This document shows, piece after piece, positions 18,007-27,270 of a stretch of 64,000 bases of DNA; position 1 is the stretch's first letter; each line of letters begins with the position of its first letter. The notes below the pieces were generated by a model. The model saw only the letters and a list, made by a program, of their open reading frames with translations. It was not told where the DNA came from and searched no databases. The position numbers and the translations under genes are program-made. This DNA comes from Shewanella olleyana. Lineage in GTDB: Bacteria; Pseudomonadota; Gammaproteobacteria; Enterobacterales; Shewanellaceae. The stretch spans positions 186,001 through 250,000 of the forward strand of contig NZ_JAKILD010000003.1 of assembly GCF_023283825.1 (NCBI RefSeq), written 5' to 3'.

Positions 18007-18756
18007 TTACCAATATTTCTCTACAGTAATTTGACCTGGTGCTCGGCGTAAGTTTTTAACTAACCCCTTTTCAGTTAATGCCGTTTGCGCATCTGTTATC
18101 ATCCCAGGGTTGCCGCAAATCATGACCTGTGAGTTTTCTTGATTTAAAGCCACTCCCGCTGTTTGCTCAAGAATACCACTTTGAAGCCCATCAGGAATAC
18201 GACATGAAAGCCCTCCATCGAAGGCCTCTCTTGTCACTGACGGAATAAAAATAAATTGAGTTGGGTACTTTTTCTGTAACGCTTGTAACTGCGGTAAATA
18301 AGCTAAATCTTCGATTAACCTTACCCCATATACCAACACGACTTTTTCAAATCTCTGCCAAGGCTCCTCAGTTTCCATCATTGAAATAAAAGGACCCACT
18401 GCAGTACCTGTCGCTAAGAACCATAAATGCGGACCTTGCAATGCACCTGTAGGAATTTCATCTAAGGTCATAAAACCCGCAGCTTTGGTACTGACTTCAA
18501 TATTATCACCTACTTTAAGCGCTTGAAGATCAGGGGATAACTGCCCTTCTTCAACTGCAACAGCTAAGATTTCAATATACTCTTTACCTGGTGGGTTAAC
18601 TACGGAGTATGCTCGCGCGATGCGTTTATCATCGCGAATTTGACTCAACTTGATGAATTGCCCAGCGATAAATGGCTCGACATCCGCTTTAATACGCAAT
18701 GAGAATAACTTCTCGTTCCATTCAATACGTTCAGTGACGGTACCCGTTGTCCACAT
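18007..18756 (-). CDS. fpr: Ferredoxin/flavodoxin--NADP+ reductase
   Basis: FAD enzyme passing electrons between NADPH and ferredoxin or flavodoxin. The 249 residues have the FAD motif ARAYSVVNPP (RxYS), the NADP-binding GTAVGPFISMM (GTGxxP type), and the bacterial class-I ending ITVEKYW, with the aromatic last residue stacking on the flavin. Size and layout match E. coli Fpr. The ATG (18756) is 40 bases downstream of the neighbouring DUF5610-like gene on the same strand, so they may share a transcript. Confidence 0.93.
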   Translation of the reverse strand: MWTTGTVTERIEWNEKLFSLRIKADVEPFIAGQFIKLSQIRDDKRIARAYSVVNPPGKEYIEILAVAVEEGQLSPDLQALKVGDNIEVSTKAAGFMTLDEIPTGALQGPHLWFLATGTAVGPFISMMETEEPWQRFEKVVLVYGVRLIEDLAYLPQLQALQKKYPTQFIFIPSVTREAFDGGLSCRIPDGLQSGILEQTAGVALNQENSQVMICGNPGMITDAQTALTEKGLVKNLRRAPGQITVEKYW

Positions 18757-18796
18757 AAGCTATTCCTTGACTCATAAATGACGTTATTCGATATGT

Positions 18797-19402
18797 TCAG
18801 TCAACTTGCGGCGGTGCTGTATTCTGTTTAAAAGTTTCAAGCCCTGCCTGAATTAAACTATAGGTTTGTTCCACCCCAGCCGCAATGTCACCTTCAAACA
18901 CTTTCAACCCTGATAGTATCTCAGTCGCTTCTTTAAAGCCTTGATCTATCGCACCAGAAATTTTTTCCATAAAACTATCTAATTGCTCAGTAAATTCCAT
19001 TTGGCTGTTCTGCTGCTGATGTACTGAAAAGAAGTTAGTTGCAAAGCTAACTATACGTTCTGCAGTTGCTTCTGGCGAATAATCGACTTCACTATCAGCG
19101 GTTTTCTGAATCGCGTTTTCGCCCATTGTTGGTTCAAGTTCAATATTAATCGCATCAATGGCGGCGCGGTATAACAATGCCATAGATTGATTGCCTGCTG
19201 CGATACTGACTTTTTCTTGGGCTGCTAGGATGCTGCTGTTTTTAAGGTCTCGGCTTATCTCACTAACCGATGGTCTTTTCACTTCAGCGGCGCCATCATT
19301 AGCAGTTAATGGCTTAGTATCAGATTTAGCCAGCATCCCATCTGACGAAGTTTGACGGTTTGATTTGGCATTCATTTGCGTCGGGTTATATAGCTCCATC
19401 AT
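18797..19402 (-). CDS. DUF5610-like protein of unknown function
   Basis: A ~201-residue protein with no signal peptide or membrane segment. The N-terminal ~60 residues are low complexity. The C-terminal part, from about residue 105, reads DYSPEATAERIVSFATNFF and is helical to the end, which I recognise as resembling DUF5610. I place the start at ATG 19402 or 19399 because GGAG lies just upstream; the longer GTG start at 19426 has no ribosome site. It is the first gene before fpr. No role is known to me. Confidence 0.6.
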   Translation of the reverse strand: MMELYNPTQMNAKSNRQTSSDGMLAKSDTKPLTANDGAAEVKRPSVSEISRDLKNSSILAAQEKVSIAAGNQSMALLYRAAIDAINIELEPTMGENAIQKTADSEVDYSPEATAERIVSFATNFFSVHQQQNSQMEFTEQLDSFMEKISGAIDQGFKEATEILSGLKVFEGDIAAGVEQTYSLIQAGLETFKQNTAPPQVD

Positions 19403-19705
19403 CAGCTCCAATAATTTATCAATCACAATTCAGGTTAGCTTACTTTATCGGCAATTTTGTAAAAACCTTGAGTAATAGCTGCTATTAATTTGTTCGAGTT
19501 AATCAGCCTGCGGCCGATGTTACTCAATTTTTAATAAACGCATTTAAGTTCCATTACGCCATCAATACCGAGAATTTTAGGCTAGAACAATAGCTTGGCT
19601 TCATCCATAATGAATTGAGTCAAAAATTGAACAGCTTAGTGTTATTACTCACTTAACGCACTCAATACTGTAACGATTGCCATCGAACATTTTTAAGGAA
19701 CAAAA

Positions 19706-21187
19706 ATGCAGCCACATTGGTTTATTGTCGGATTAGAGATTTTTACAGGATTATTTCTAGCCTGTATTGCTATCGGTTTTATCGCGGTGATTTATATGTA
19801 TATCGCCGATAAATTACAAACTAAACAAGCTATTCGCCATAACTACCCTGTTATAGGTCGCTTTCGTTATTTATTTGAGAAGCAAGGTGAGTTTTTTAGG
19901 CAATACTTTTTTGCCCAAGACCGTGAAGAATTACCCTTTAATCGCGCTGAACGCAGTTGGATTTACCGCGCGGCTAAAAATATCGACCGCACCATTTCAT
20001 TTGGTTCAACTCAAACACACGACAAAACTGGCACTGTGATGTTTTTGAATGCGGCGTTTCCTAAGTATGACTCAGATCAGTATACAGATAACGTTCTCAC
20101 TATCGGATCTGATTGTAAAACACCGTATCAAACATCGACTATTTGCCATATTTCAGCAATGAGTTTCGGCGCTTTGTCTCGCCCTGCTGTGACAGCCTTA
20201 TCTCATGGCGCCGCGCAAGCGGATTGCTGGCTAAATACAGGTGAAGGGGGGCTAAGTGAGCACCATTTAAAAGGCAATTGCGATCTGGTATTTCAAATCG
20301 GCACGGCCAAATATGGGGTTCGTGATGACAATGGCCATTTAGACGATGACAAGCTTCGTTCAATTGCGAGCCATGACAGTGTCAAAATGTTTGAAATTAA
20401 GCTCAGTCAAGGTGCAAAACCTGGTAAAGGCGGTATTTTACCAGGAGTGAAAGTCACCGAAGAAATTGCCGCCATTCGCGGGATCCCTGTTGGAGAAGAT
20501 TCAATTAGCCCTAATGGCCATGCAGAGTTTAATAGCGTAGTGGATATTATCGACATGATTTGCCATGTCCGTGAAGTCACCGGTAAACCGACCGGCATTA
20601 AGGCAGTGCTCGGTGATGAACAATGGTTAATTGATTTATGCGAAGAAATAAACCATCGGGGTATTGAACATGCACCGGACTTTTTCACTCTAGATAGTGC
20701 TGAAGGTGGAACAGGAGCCGCCCCACAGGCATTAATGGATCATGTCGGCTTACCGATAAAAGAAAGCCTGCCTATTGTTATCAATTTATTCAGACAAAAA
20801 GGTTTAAAACAAAGAATCAAAGTGATTGCCAGTGGCAAGATGGTGTTGCCTTCCCAAGTAGCATGGGCACTAGCGACAGGCGCAGACTTTATCGCATCAG
20901 CAAGAGGCAATATGTTTGCATTGGGTTGTATACAAGCATTGCAGTGTAATAAAGACACCTGTCCAACAGGGATCACCACCCATAATAAACACTTACAACA
21001 GGGATTAGACCCTCGTAATAAATCAGCAAGAGTCGCCAACTACAATAAATCATTGCATCATGATTTAAAGATTATTGCTCATTCATGCGGTGTGAGTGAA
21101 CCAAGACAGCTTACTCGCCACCATGCAAAAATTGTCACAGAGAGTGGTATTTCAGTGTCGTTAGATAAGTTCTACCGACAATATTAG
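19706..21187 (+). CDS. FMN-binding glutamate-synthase-family protein
   Basis: A 493-residue protein with one N-terminal membrane helix (about 8-30) followed by the synthase (FMN/Fe-S) domain of glutamate synthase. Visible pieces are MSFGALSRPAVTALSHGAA, GEGGLSEHH, KLSQGAKPGKGGILPGVKV, SAEGGTGAAPQAL and SGKMVLPSQVAWALATGAD; the 3Fe-4S cysteines appear in GCIQALQCNKDTCPTGI. There is no amidotransferase domain, so it cannot be a complete GOGAT. Such stand-alone forms are common in proteobacteria and poorly characterised. It is transcribed alone; AAGGAAC precedes the ATG. Confidence 0.88.
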   Translation: MQPHWFIVGLEIFTGLFLACIAIGFIAVIYMYIADKLQTKQAIRHNYPVIGRFRYLFEKQGEFFRQYFFAQDREELPFNRAERSWIYRAAKNIDRTISFGSTQTHDKTGTVMFLNAAFPKYDSDQYTDNVLTIGSDCKTPYQTSTICHISAMSFGALSRPAVTALSHGAAQADCWLNTGEGGLSEHHLKGNCDLVFQIGTAKYGVRDDNGHLDDDKLRSIASHDSVKMFEIKLSQGAKPGKGGILPGVKVTEEIAAIRGIPVGEDSISPNGHAEFNSVVDIIDMICHVREVTGKPTGIKAVLGDEQWLIDLCEEINHRGIEHAPDFFTLDSAEGGTGAAPQALMDHVGLPIKESLPIVINLFRQKGLKQRIKVIASGKMVLPSQVAWALATGADFIASARGNMFALGCIQALQCNKDTCPTGITTHNKHLQQGLDPRNKSARVANYNKSLHHDLKIIAHSCGVSEPRQLTRHHAKIVTESGISVSLDKFYRQY

Positions 21188-21302
21188 TAAAATTGACGAG
21201 TTATTTAAAATCCCAAAATATAAATTAGCAAAAGCTATTAGACTTATTGCTAATATATTGACATGGCATAACTTTGAACTATTTTTACAATAGGTGTAAA
21301 AT

Positions 21303-21318
21303 TGTGACATAGAGCACA
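21303..21318 (+). promoter_or_regulatory. CRP-like site before the 66-residue gene
   Basis: TGTGACATAGAGCACA matches TGTGA-N6-TCACA at 9 of 10 positions. It lies only 20 bases before the likely TTG start at 21338, so, if used, repression or a promoter further upstream is more likely than classical activation. Confidence 0.45.
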
Positions 21319-21337
21319 TTTGTTTAGGGACTTACTT

Positions 21338-21538
21338 TTGAAAACTGCAAATTCGATTATGACATCCGGCGGGGCTCATAAATCAGTATCGCTAACCTGT
21401 AGCAACTGTGACAAACTTTCAGAAATTGAAGGTGAAAAAGTTTGCTTTGAACAAGGGCAAATCACTCGATTAACTGAAGATGTTAGTGCAAATACAATGA
21501 TCAAAATGGTTTGTAATAGCTGGTCTAAGAATAGATAA
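21338..21538 (+). CDS. Small Cys-containing protein, unknown function
   Basis: A 66-residue protein. I place the start at TTG 21338 because AGGGA lies eight bases upstream; ATG 21359 has no ribosome site. Residues read SLTCSNCDKLSEIEGEKVC and later MVCNSW, so there is a CxxC plus two single Cys, which could bind metal. It is followed by a strong terminator and has its own promoter region with a CRP-like site. No family recognised. Confidence 0.5.
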   Translation: MKTANSIMTSGGAHKSVSLTCSNCDKLSEIEGEKVCFEQGQITRLTEDVSANTMIKMVCNSWSKNR

Positions 21539-21568
21539 GATGTGATTAGTAAGATGAGTTTCTGGCAA

Positions 21569-21599
21569 TAAAAAAGCAATCTTCATGATTGCTTTTTTT
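21569..21599. terminator. Terminator after the 66-residue gene
   Basis: Arms AAAAAGCAATC and GATTGCTTTTT, loop TTCAT, with A-run before and T-run after. Confidence 0.85.
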
Positions 21600-21673
21600 A
21601 TGCCTATTTATCACTGTAATGATAACGTAAACGCTATTACATAAACCTACAGTTAAATAGGTTATTCAAACGT

Positions 21674-21922
21674 TTATACCAAAATATCTGCCGCACTATC
21701 ATCTGCTTTTAATAAACTATCTTCACTCTCGTTATCGTTTATTTTAGCCAGAGTTAGTCCACGGGTAGTCACAATCAAGCCTGCGCATAATTCATCATAG
21801 ACTGACTGCAGTTCATCTTGATTCATTTCTCGCTTCTCAAGCGTCGCCATAATTGCAAACCAATCAGTGGTCACTTTATGTTGTGTACCCTCTAAGGCTG
21901 CTATTAAAGAAATGTTTTGCAC
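21674..21922 (-). CDS. Small hypothetical protein
   Basis: An 82-residue acidic protein with no Cys-rich, membrane or signal features other than a single Cys in DELCAGLIV. The ATG has GGAGGTCG upstream, a strong ribosome site that supports it as real. It lies between the convergent terminator and the ABC exporter on the same strand. Resembles Shewanella small conserved proteins only in a general way; function unknown. Confidence 0.55.
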   Translation of the reverse strand: MQNISLIAALEGTQHKVTTDWFAIMATLEKREMNQDELQSVYDELCAGLIVTTRGLTLAKINDNESEDSLLKADDSAADILV

Positions 21923-22059
21923 TAACGACCTCCATATTTAGGCGTAATTACCTGATAATTTCCTATTTACCTAAACGATCTCAATCCTTTCCAGGCAATT
22001 AAGTTAATTATACACAAAAACTGCACTATCAAAGAGAGAAAACGTATACAAGCTGCACA

Positions 22060-23847
22060 TCAAAGTGTGATTGTTTGCTCATTTTGGATCCGCCACAGTT
22101 TTGCATAGACGCCATTTTGTAATAATAACGCCTGATGAGTCCCTTGCTCAGCGATCTTTCCTTGACTCAATACGACAATTTTATCGGCATCAATAATCGT
22201 TGATAAACGGTGCGCCACCACCAAGCTTGTATGACCTTTTTCAGCCACTTTTAGCGCAGTTAATATCGCTTGTTCAGATTTACTGTCTAAAGATGAAGTC
22301 GCTTCGTCAAATACCAAAATAGGCGCTGACTTTAAAATTGCCCGTGCAATAGAGACTCGCTGTTTTTCTCCACCAGATAATTTTAAACCTCGTTCACCGA
22401 CTTTGGTTTCCCACTGATGAGGCAGTGATTCAATAAAGTCAGTCAAATTGGCCAGTTTAACCGCCTCTCTTAATTCATCGTCGCTCGCAGTAGGCCTGCC
22501 ATAAAGAATATTGTTATAAATGGTATCGTTAAATAGCACGGTGTCTTGTGGAACAATGGCGATGGACTGACGAAGTGCTTGTTGCGTCAATTGTTGAATA
22601 TCTTGTCCATCGATTTTGATTGCACCACTGTCTACATCATAAAAACGAAATAGCAGTTTAATCAGCGTTGATTTACCAGCACCACTTTCACCGACAACCG
22701 CCACTTTCTGCCCTGCAGGAATGGTAAAACTGACATCTTTTAAAATGGGCCTTTCGTCATAATTAAAGCAAATATTATTAAAACTCAGCTCCCCTTTTGT
22801 AGGAACAACATCTGATGCTTGTGGACTATCTTTAATCGCTGGAACCTTGTCTAGCAAGCCAAACATACGTTCAATATTGGCTAACGCACCACGAATTTCA
22901 CGATATACAAAACCTAAAAAGTTAAGCGGTATAAACAACTGCATCATAAAGGCGTTGATCAACACAAAGTCACCGAGCGTCATATTGCCTGCAGTCACTT
23001 CATAAGCCGCCAGCCACATCATAGCCGTCATGGCCACCGCAATAATTAACGCTTGCCCGGCATTGAGAGCAAATAATGACAACCTATTCTTACGTTTGGC
23101 CACTTCCCATTGTTCTAACGCAGAGTCGTATCGGTCGGACTCATAACGTTCATTATTAAAGTACTTAACCGTTTCATAATTCAATAAACTATCAACAGCG
23201 CGAGTATTTGATAGGGAGTCAGCATTAGCAGCATCTCGAACAAAACCTGTTCTCCACTCTGTTGCCACAACCGAATAACCAATATATGCGACCACTGCAA
23301 CAAGCGTAATCAACGCAAAACCAATACCATAATTAAAGAAGAAAATGATGATCACTAAGCTGATTTCGAGGAGCGTTGGTACAATGTTGAACACCATAAA
23401 ACGCATTAAAAAGCTGATACCACTGGTACCGCGCTCAATGTCTCGTGATAATCCGCCAGTCCTTCGGTCTAAGTGAAAATCAAGATCCAGTCGATGTAAG
23501 TGCTCAAATACCGCCAATCCAAGCCGTCTAATGGCTCTTTCAGTGACTCGCCCAAACAGCGTATCTCTTATTTCCCCAATAATGACATTCAAGAACCTAA
23601 CAGATCCGTATGCGATAACTAAAGCAACCGGGACAGCCACTATCGCAGCCGTTTTTTGACCGTCTAAACTATCGACTAAGTCCTTTAAAATGAAAGGTAA
23701 ACCGACACTGGCTAGTTTAGCGACAATAAGACATAACATTGCCAGAAAAATTCGCCCTTTGAATTCAAATAAATAGGGCCATAACAATCTCACTACTTGC
23801 CAGTTTAACTTTCCTACTGGTCCATCAAAATATGCTGACGGTCTCAT
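22060..23847 (-). CDS. Atm1/HMT1-type ABC exporter (membrane and ATPase domains fused)
   Basis: A 595-residue half-transporter working as a homodimer. Residues ~25-310 form six membrane helices, including EHLHRLDLDFHLDRRTGGLSRDIERG-like coupling region with the DRRTGG motif typical of the Atm1 group. The ATPase follows: Walker A GESGAGKST, Q-loop IVPQDTVLFN, signature LSGGEKQR, Walker B ILVFDEATSSLD and H-loop VAHRLST. Atm1-like proteins export glutathione-linked metal or persulfide compounds, but the substrate is not shown by sequence alone. Stand-alone gene, starting at ATG 23847. Confidence 0.87.
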   Translation of the reverse strand: MRPSAYFDGPVGKLNWQVVRLLWPYLFEFKGRIFLAMLCLIVAKLASVGLPFILKDLVDSLDGQKTAAIVAVPVALVIAYGSVRFLNVIIGEIRDTLFGRVTERAIRRLGLAVFEHLHRLDLDFHLDRRTGGLSRDIERGTSGISFLMRFMVFNIVPTLLEISLVIIIFFFNYGIGFALITLVAVVAYIGYSVVATEWRTGFVRDAANADSLSNTRAVDSLLNYETVKYFNNERYESDRYDSALEQWEVAKRKNRLSLFALNAGQALIIAVAMTAMMWLAAYEVTAGNMTLGDFVLINAFMMQLFIPLNFLGFVYREIRGALANIERMFGLLDKVPAIKDSPQASDVVPTKGELSFNNICFNYDERPILKDVSFTIPAGQKVAVVGESGAGKSTLIKLLFRFYDVDSGAIKIDGQDIQQLTQQALRQSIAIVPQDTVLFNDTIYNNILYGRPTASDDELREAVKLANLTDFIESLPHQWETKVGERGLKLSGGEKQRVSIARAILKSAPILVFDEATSSLDSKSEQAILTALKVAEKGHTSLVVAHRLSTIIDADKIVVLSQGKIAEQGTHQALLLQNGVYAKLWRIQNEQTITL

Positions 23848-23914
23848 TTACTTTCACCAATTACACTAAATTCACTTTCAAAATAATACCGGCATTAAAC
23901 ATTTAGCCAGTACC

Positions 23915-23974
23915 ACAATCAATACAACAATCAATACAACAATCAATACAACAATCAATACAACAATCAATACA
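23915..23974. repeat. Five perfect copies of a 12-bp tandem repeat
   Basis: The unit ACAATCAATACA is repeated five times without error, 68 bases upstream of the ABC exporter start. Such a repeat may change length by slippage and alter spacing in the promoter region. Confidence 0.9.
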
Positions 23975-24283
23975 ACAGTAAGTTAACACTATTATATGGA
24001 GTTGAGATTTATTCCATATCAATAAATCTCGAGAAGTTTCGGCTTCTTTCACTCGCTTTTGTAGATTTTAGATTATAAAAAACGCCACAAGTAACACTTT
24101 AGGCTTACAAACTGTTCTTTTAAGTAATTATAAAGGCTAGTTTTTATAAAATAATTTACTAAATATGCAATTATTAGTGTGTTTCTAGTTCAGCAACCAA
24201 AGAGAATTTGGTACTCTTTAATCGATACTTTTTGGCGAATTATACTAGCCATTAACATTTTTTCCCCGTTCAAAGGAAGCAAC
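23975..24283. other. Intergenic stretch without recognised gene
   Basis: AT-rich DNA between the 12-bp repeat and the 57-residue gene. Apart from likely promoter sequence for the divergent genes I see nothing in it. Confidence 0.5.
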
Positions 24284-24457
24284 ATGTTAGACGCAACAAA
24301 AGTTCAGCACCCACCATTACAATTAATACAAACATGGGTATGGATGATGATTGAATCAGGTAACCCTGAGCTTCAAGATAAAGGAAGAAACAATCTAATT
24401 TCGGCATTTGGAAGCCTAGCTAAAGCCAATGAGTATTTAGCTAACACCAACAAATAA
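24284..24457 (+). CDS. Small conserved-type protein, 57 residues
   Basis: The start ATG 24284 (MLDATKVQHPPLQLIQTWVW) has AAGGAAG six bases upstream, much better than any start in the longer open frame beginning at 24179. The protein is helical, with aromatic WVWMMIESG and RNNLISAFGSLAKANEYL. A strong terminator follows within 5 bases. I know of no function. Confidence 0.6.
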   Translation: MLDATKVQHPPLQLIQTWVWMMIESGNPELQDKGRNNLISAFGSLAKANEYLANTNK

Positions 24458-24484
24458 AAAAGGCGCTTAACAGCGCCTTTTTTA
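24456..24484. terminator. Bidirectional terminator between small gene and aroG
   Basis: Arms AAGGCGCT and AGCGCCTT with loop TAAC, A-run before and T-run after. Confidence 0.85.
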
Positions 24485-24507
24485 TTTATTATAAAGCCCG
24501 CTAATGA

Positions 24508-25560
24508 CTAACCGCGTCTTTTCAGTACGCTGTCACTTAATGTTGCAAGCAACTTTTCTGTATCGCTCCAACCAATACAAGCATCTGTAATGCTTTGGCC
24601 ATAGCAAAGCTCTTTTCCTACCACTAAATCTTGTCTGCCTTCTTCGATGTTACTTTCAACCATTACACCAAAGATATTTTGATTACCTGAACTAATTTGT
24701 CCTGCAACATCTTCAGCAACTATCATCTGTTTTTTATAGTCTTTGCTGCTATTAGCATGACTAAAATCGATCATAATGTTAGAAGGCAATTTTGCTTTCT
24801 CTAACTGAGCTTCAATCTCAGACACATCGCTTTCGCTATAATTTGGCGCTTTACCACCACGTAAAATGATGTGGCAATCAGGATTACCTTTTGTCGATAC
24901 GATTGCAGAATGGCCAAACTTTGTTACCGATAGAAAATGGTGAGGTGCACTTGCTGCACCTATGGCATCGATTGCCACTTTAATTGTACCGTCGGTACCG
25001 TTTTTAAACCCGACAGGGCTTGATAAACCTGAAGCAAGTTCACGGTGAACTTGTGATTCAGTCGTACGCGCACCAATTGCGCCCCAACACATCATGTCTG
25101 CAACATATTGTGGTGTGATCATATCAAGGAACTCGCCTGCTGTAGGTATTCCTGACTCATTCAAATCAACCAATAGTTTACGAGCTGTTCTTAAGCCATC
25201 ATTTAGCTTAAAACTGTTGTCCATGTATGGGTCGTTAATCAAGCCTTTCCAACCCACTGTGGTGCGCGGTTTTTCAAAATAAACACGCATAACAATTTCA
25301 AGTTGATCTTTATATTGCTCGCGAAGGGCAATTAAACGCTTGCCATAATCTAACGCGGCAACAGGATCATGAATAGAGCATGGGCCAATGACCACAAGTA
25401 AACGGTCATCTTGACGGTTCAGAATACGGTGGATCCCATCACGAGCATTAAACACGGTTGCTGATGCCGTTTCTGACGCCGGAAATCGCTCTAAAATAGC
25501 GATAGGAGGCAATAGTTCTTTTATCTCATCAATTCTAACGTCATCATTTTGGTAATACAT
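24508..25560 (-). CDS. aroG: 3-deoxy-7-phosphoheptulonate synthase (DAHP synthase, class I)
   Basis: Joins PEP and erythrose 4-phosphate in the first step of aromatic amino acid synthesis. The 350 residues show VVIGPCSIHDP (metal Cys), YFEKPRTTVGWKGLINDP (PEP binding), GARTTESQVHRE, GFKNGTDG and DFSHANSSK (metal His). The overall sequence, beginning MYYQNDDVRIDEIKELLPP, is nearest the Phe-sensitive AroG group of E. coli rather than AroF or AroH, but feedback type is inferred. Single gene with its own promoter region. Confidence 0.9.
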   Translation of the reverse strand: MYYQNDDVRIDEIKELLPPIAILERFPASETASATVFNARDGIHRILNRQDDRLLVVIGPCSIHDPVAALDYGKRLIALREQYKDQLEIVMRVYFEKPRTTVGWKGLINDPYMDNSFKLNDGLRTARKLLVDLNESGIPTAGEFLDMITPQYVADMMCWGAIGARTTESQVHRELASGLSSPVGFKNGTDGTIKVAIDAIGAASAPHHFLSVTKFGHSAIVSTKGNPDCHIILRGGKAPNYSESDVSEIEAQLEKAKLPSNIMIDFSHANSSKDYKKQMIVAEDVAGQISSGNQNIFGVMVESNIEEGRQDLVVGKELCYGQSITDACIGWSDTEKLLATLSDSVLKRRG

Positions 25561-25811
25561 AGTTTATACAGCTCCAGCAAACAGTTTATTTATGCCAAAC
25601 TTTAAGCTTGGCAGTAAAGCATAACGCACAGCTTTATAATTCAAACAGTACCATACAATAATTCACTCAATCTATGATTTTGTCTATTTTATGAGTATAA
25701 ATCACTGTTAATCAATAAGTTTAAATTTAACATTTTAAAATATCTAATAAATTCATTAATTTCGGTTATATTCGTCCCTTTATCCCATAATGTGAATTTT
25801 TTATTAGCAAC
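25561..25811. other. aroG upstream region
   Basis: AT-rich DNA. A short inverted repeat (TGCCAA ... TTGGCA, 25592-25612) lies 30 bases before the aroG start. I do not see a convincing TyrR box. Confidence 0.4.
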
Positions 25812-25847
25812 GAAAAAGCTACGCTCAACTTAAACTGAGCGTAGCTT
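25812..25847 (-). terminator. Terminator of the TPR lipoprotein gene
   Basis: Arms AAGCTACGCTCA and TGAGCGTAGCTT with an 8-base loop, followed by a T-run on the minus strand. Confidence 0.75.
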
Positions 25848-25896
25848 ATTTGTGTATAACGTCATCCAGATGAAAGTGATCCTAGTCGCCGAAATG

Positions 25897-27126
25897 TTAA
25901 TGCCGCATCATTGCTTGAAGCTTACCTTTGTATCTATGCTGACTCGTTTCATCAATACTTAAATCTAGAGCTTTCTCCATATTTTTCTTCGCTCTTCTTT
26001 CATCCCCCGTGGCCCAGTAAGCACGTGATAATCCAAAGTAGAACTCATGACGATAATCCGCTCTATCCACTGCACGTTTGTACCACACTAACGCCTCTTG
26101 ATACTGCTTTTCAAAGTAGGCTTGCTGAGCCATGTCAAAGTAATAAAAGGGATTGTTTATACGGGCAAGCTCTAACACTTTATGTACCTGCTTCCATTCT
26201 TCTAATCTATCTTGCTCACCAAGAATGATGGCGAGGTTGTATAAGGTTGTGATGTTTTTAGCATCTAACTGTAAAACATGTCGGTATGCTTGCTCAGCTA
26301 ATTCGTCCATCCCTTTATGACGATATATGACGGCAAGTGTATTAATGCTATTCACATAAAATGGGTCTAGCTCAATGGCTCTTTTAGCTAAGGCATAGGC
26401 GAGATCATATTCATTTCTCACCAATGCTTCAGCCGCAACATTATTAAAATACATGCCCGCTAAGGTTTGTCTGCTTATCTGCTTTATTCTATATGCTCTG
26501 ACAGAACGCTCAGGCAAGAAGTCCACTAAGATTTCTGAGCCTCTCATGCTATATGTATTGGGTTGATCATGATGAAGTAGCTTCATATTCACGTGACCAT
26601 TAACGAGATAAAAGCCTCCACGTCTATCCCAAACAGGCTCAACATCAATATCCTGAAACTTAACAGGTATATTCAAAGCATCAGCAACTGCGGTGGATAA
26701 AACCACCAAAGACATACAATTACCAGCACGCTCTTGGGCGGTTACTCTGGCCATTCTGGTGTAGTGGTCGCGAAATTCAAAACCACCATCTTGCGCACCA
26801 ATATACTCAGCTAACCATTTATTTGCGGCTTGCTTTTCACCAGTAATACCAGCAGAACGTGCATACTCTTTTTTTATATCAATCACCATCCCTTCTGGGA
26901 GTTCAAAAATAGCATCGGTATCTGGAATTGCGACGGAGTTAAAATCATTATCACTGAACAATGTGCTGACTATAGCGGTGTTTTTTGTCTGAGTGGTGCT
27001 ACTACAGCCTGTGAGGAAAGAAAAAAACAACGAGATAATTAACAAATAAAAACTATTAATCAATAACCTAGAAAAATAATTACTATTAGAAAATATATTT
27101 TTTGAATTTTCATCTTCTTGTAACAT
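25897..27126 (-). CDS. Lipoprotein with transglutaminase-like and TPR domains
   Basis: A 409-residue envelope protein. A hydrophobic segment near 25-40 ends in the lipobox FLTGC (Cys ~41), so it is probably a lipoprotein. Residues ~85-215 look like a transglutaminase-type papain fold: ERAGNCMSLVVLSTAVADALNIP holds the candidate catalytic Cys and VNGHVNMKL a candidate His. The C-terminal half has about four TPR units (for example ALAKRAIELDPFYVNSINTL and AEQAYRHVLQLDAKNITTL). Start ATG 27126 has GGAG seven bases upstream. Transcribed alone. The target is unknown. Confidence 0.75.
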   Translation of the reverse strand: MLQEDENSKNIFSNSNYFSRLLINSFYLLIISLFFSFLTGCSSTTQTKNTAIVSTLFSDNDFNSVAIPDTDAIFELPEGMVIDIKKEYARSAGITGEKQAANKWLAEYIGAQDGGFEFRDHYTRMARVTAQERAGNCMSLVVLSTAVADALNIPVKFQDIDVEPVWDRRGGFYLVNGHVNMKLLHHDQPNTYSMRGSEILVDFLPERSVRAYRIKQISRQTLAGMYFNNVAAEALVRNEYDLAYALAKRAIELDPFYVNSINTLAVIYRHKGMDELAEQAYRHVLQLDAKNITTLYNLAIILGEQDRLEEWKQVHKVLELARINNPFYYFDMAQQAYFEKQYQEALVWYKRAVDRADYRHEFYFGLSRAYWATGDERRAKKNMEKALDLSIDETSQHRYKGKLQAMMRH

Positions 27127-27270
27127 ACATATGCTCCAGCAATTGCCTTAATTAAGCATAGTTGCAAGCGCAAAAAATGAGACACTTAAACGTGACAAAA
27201 CCTATTTAATAAACGAATGAGCCGTCATTCGCGATATGTAAATTTAGATGAATTAGACTGGTAATATTAG

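Noticed and set aside
23915..23974. CRISPR array
   Set aside because: The units are 12 bp, contiguous and without spacers.
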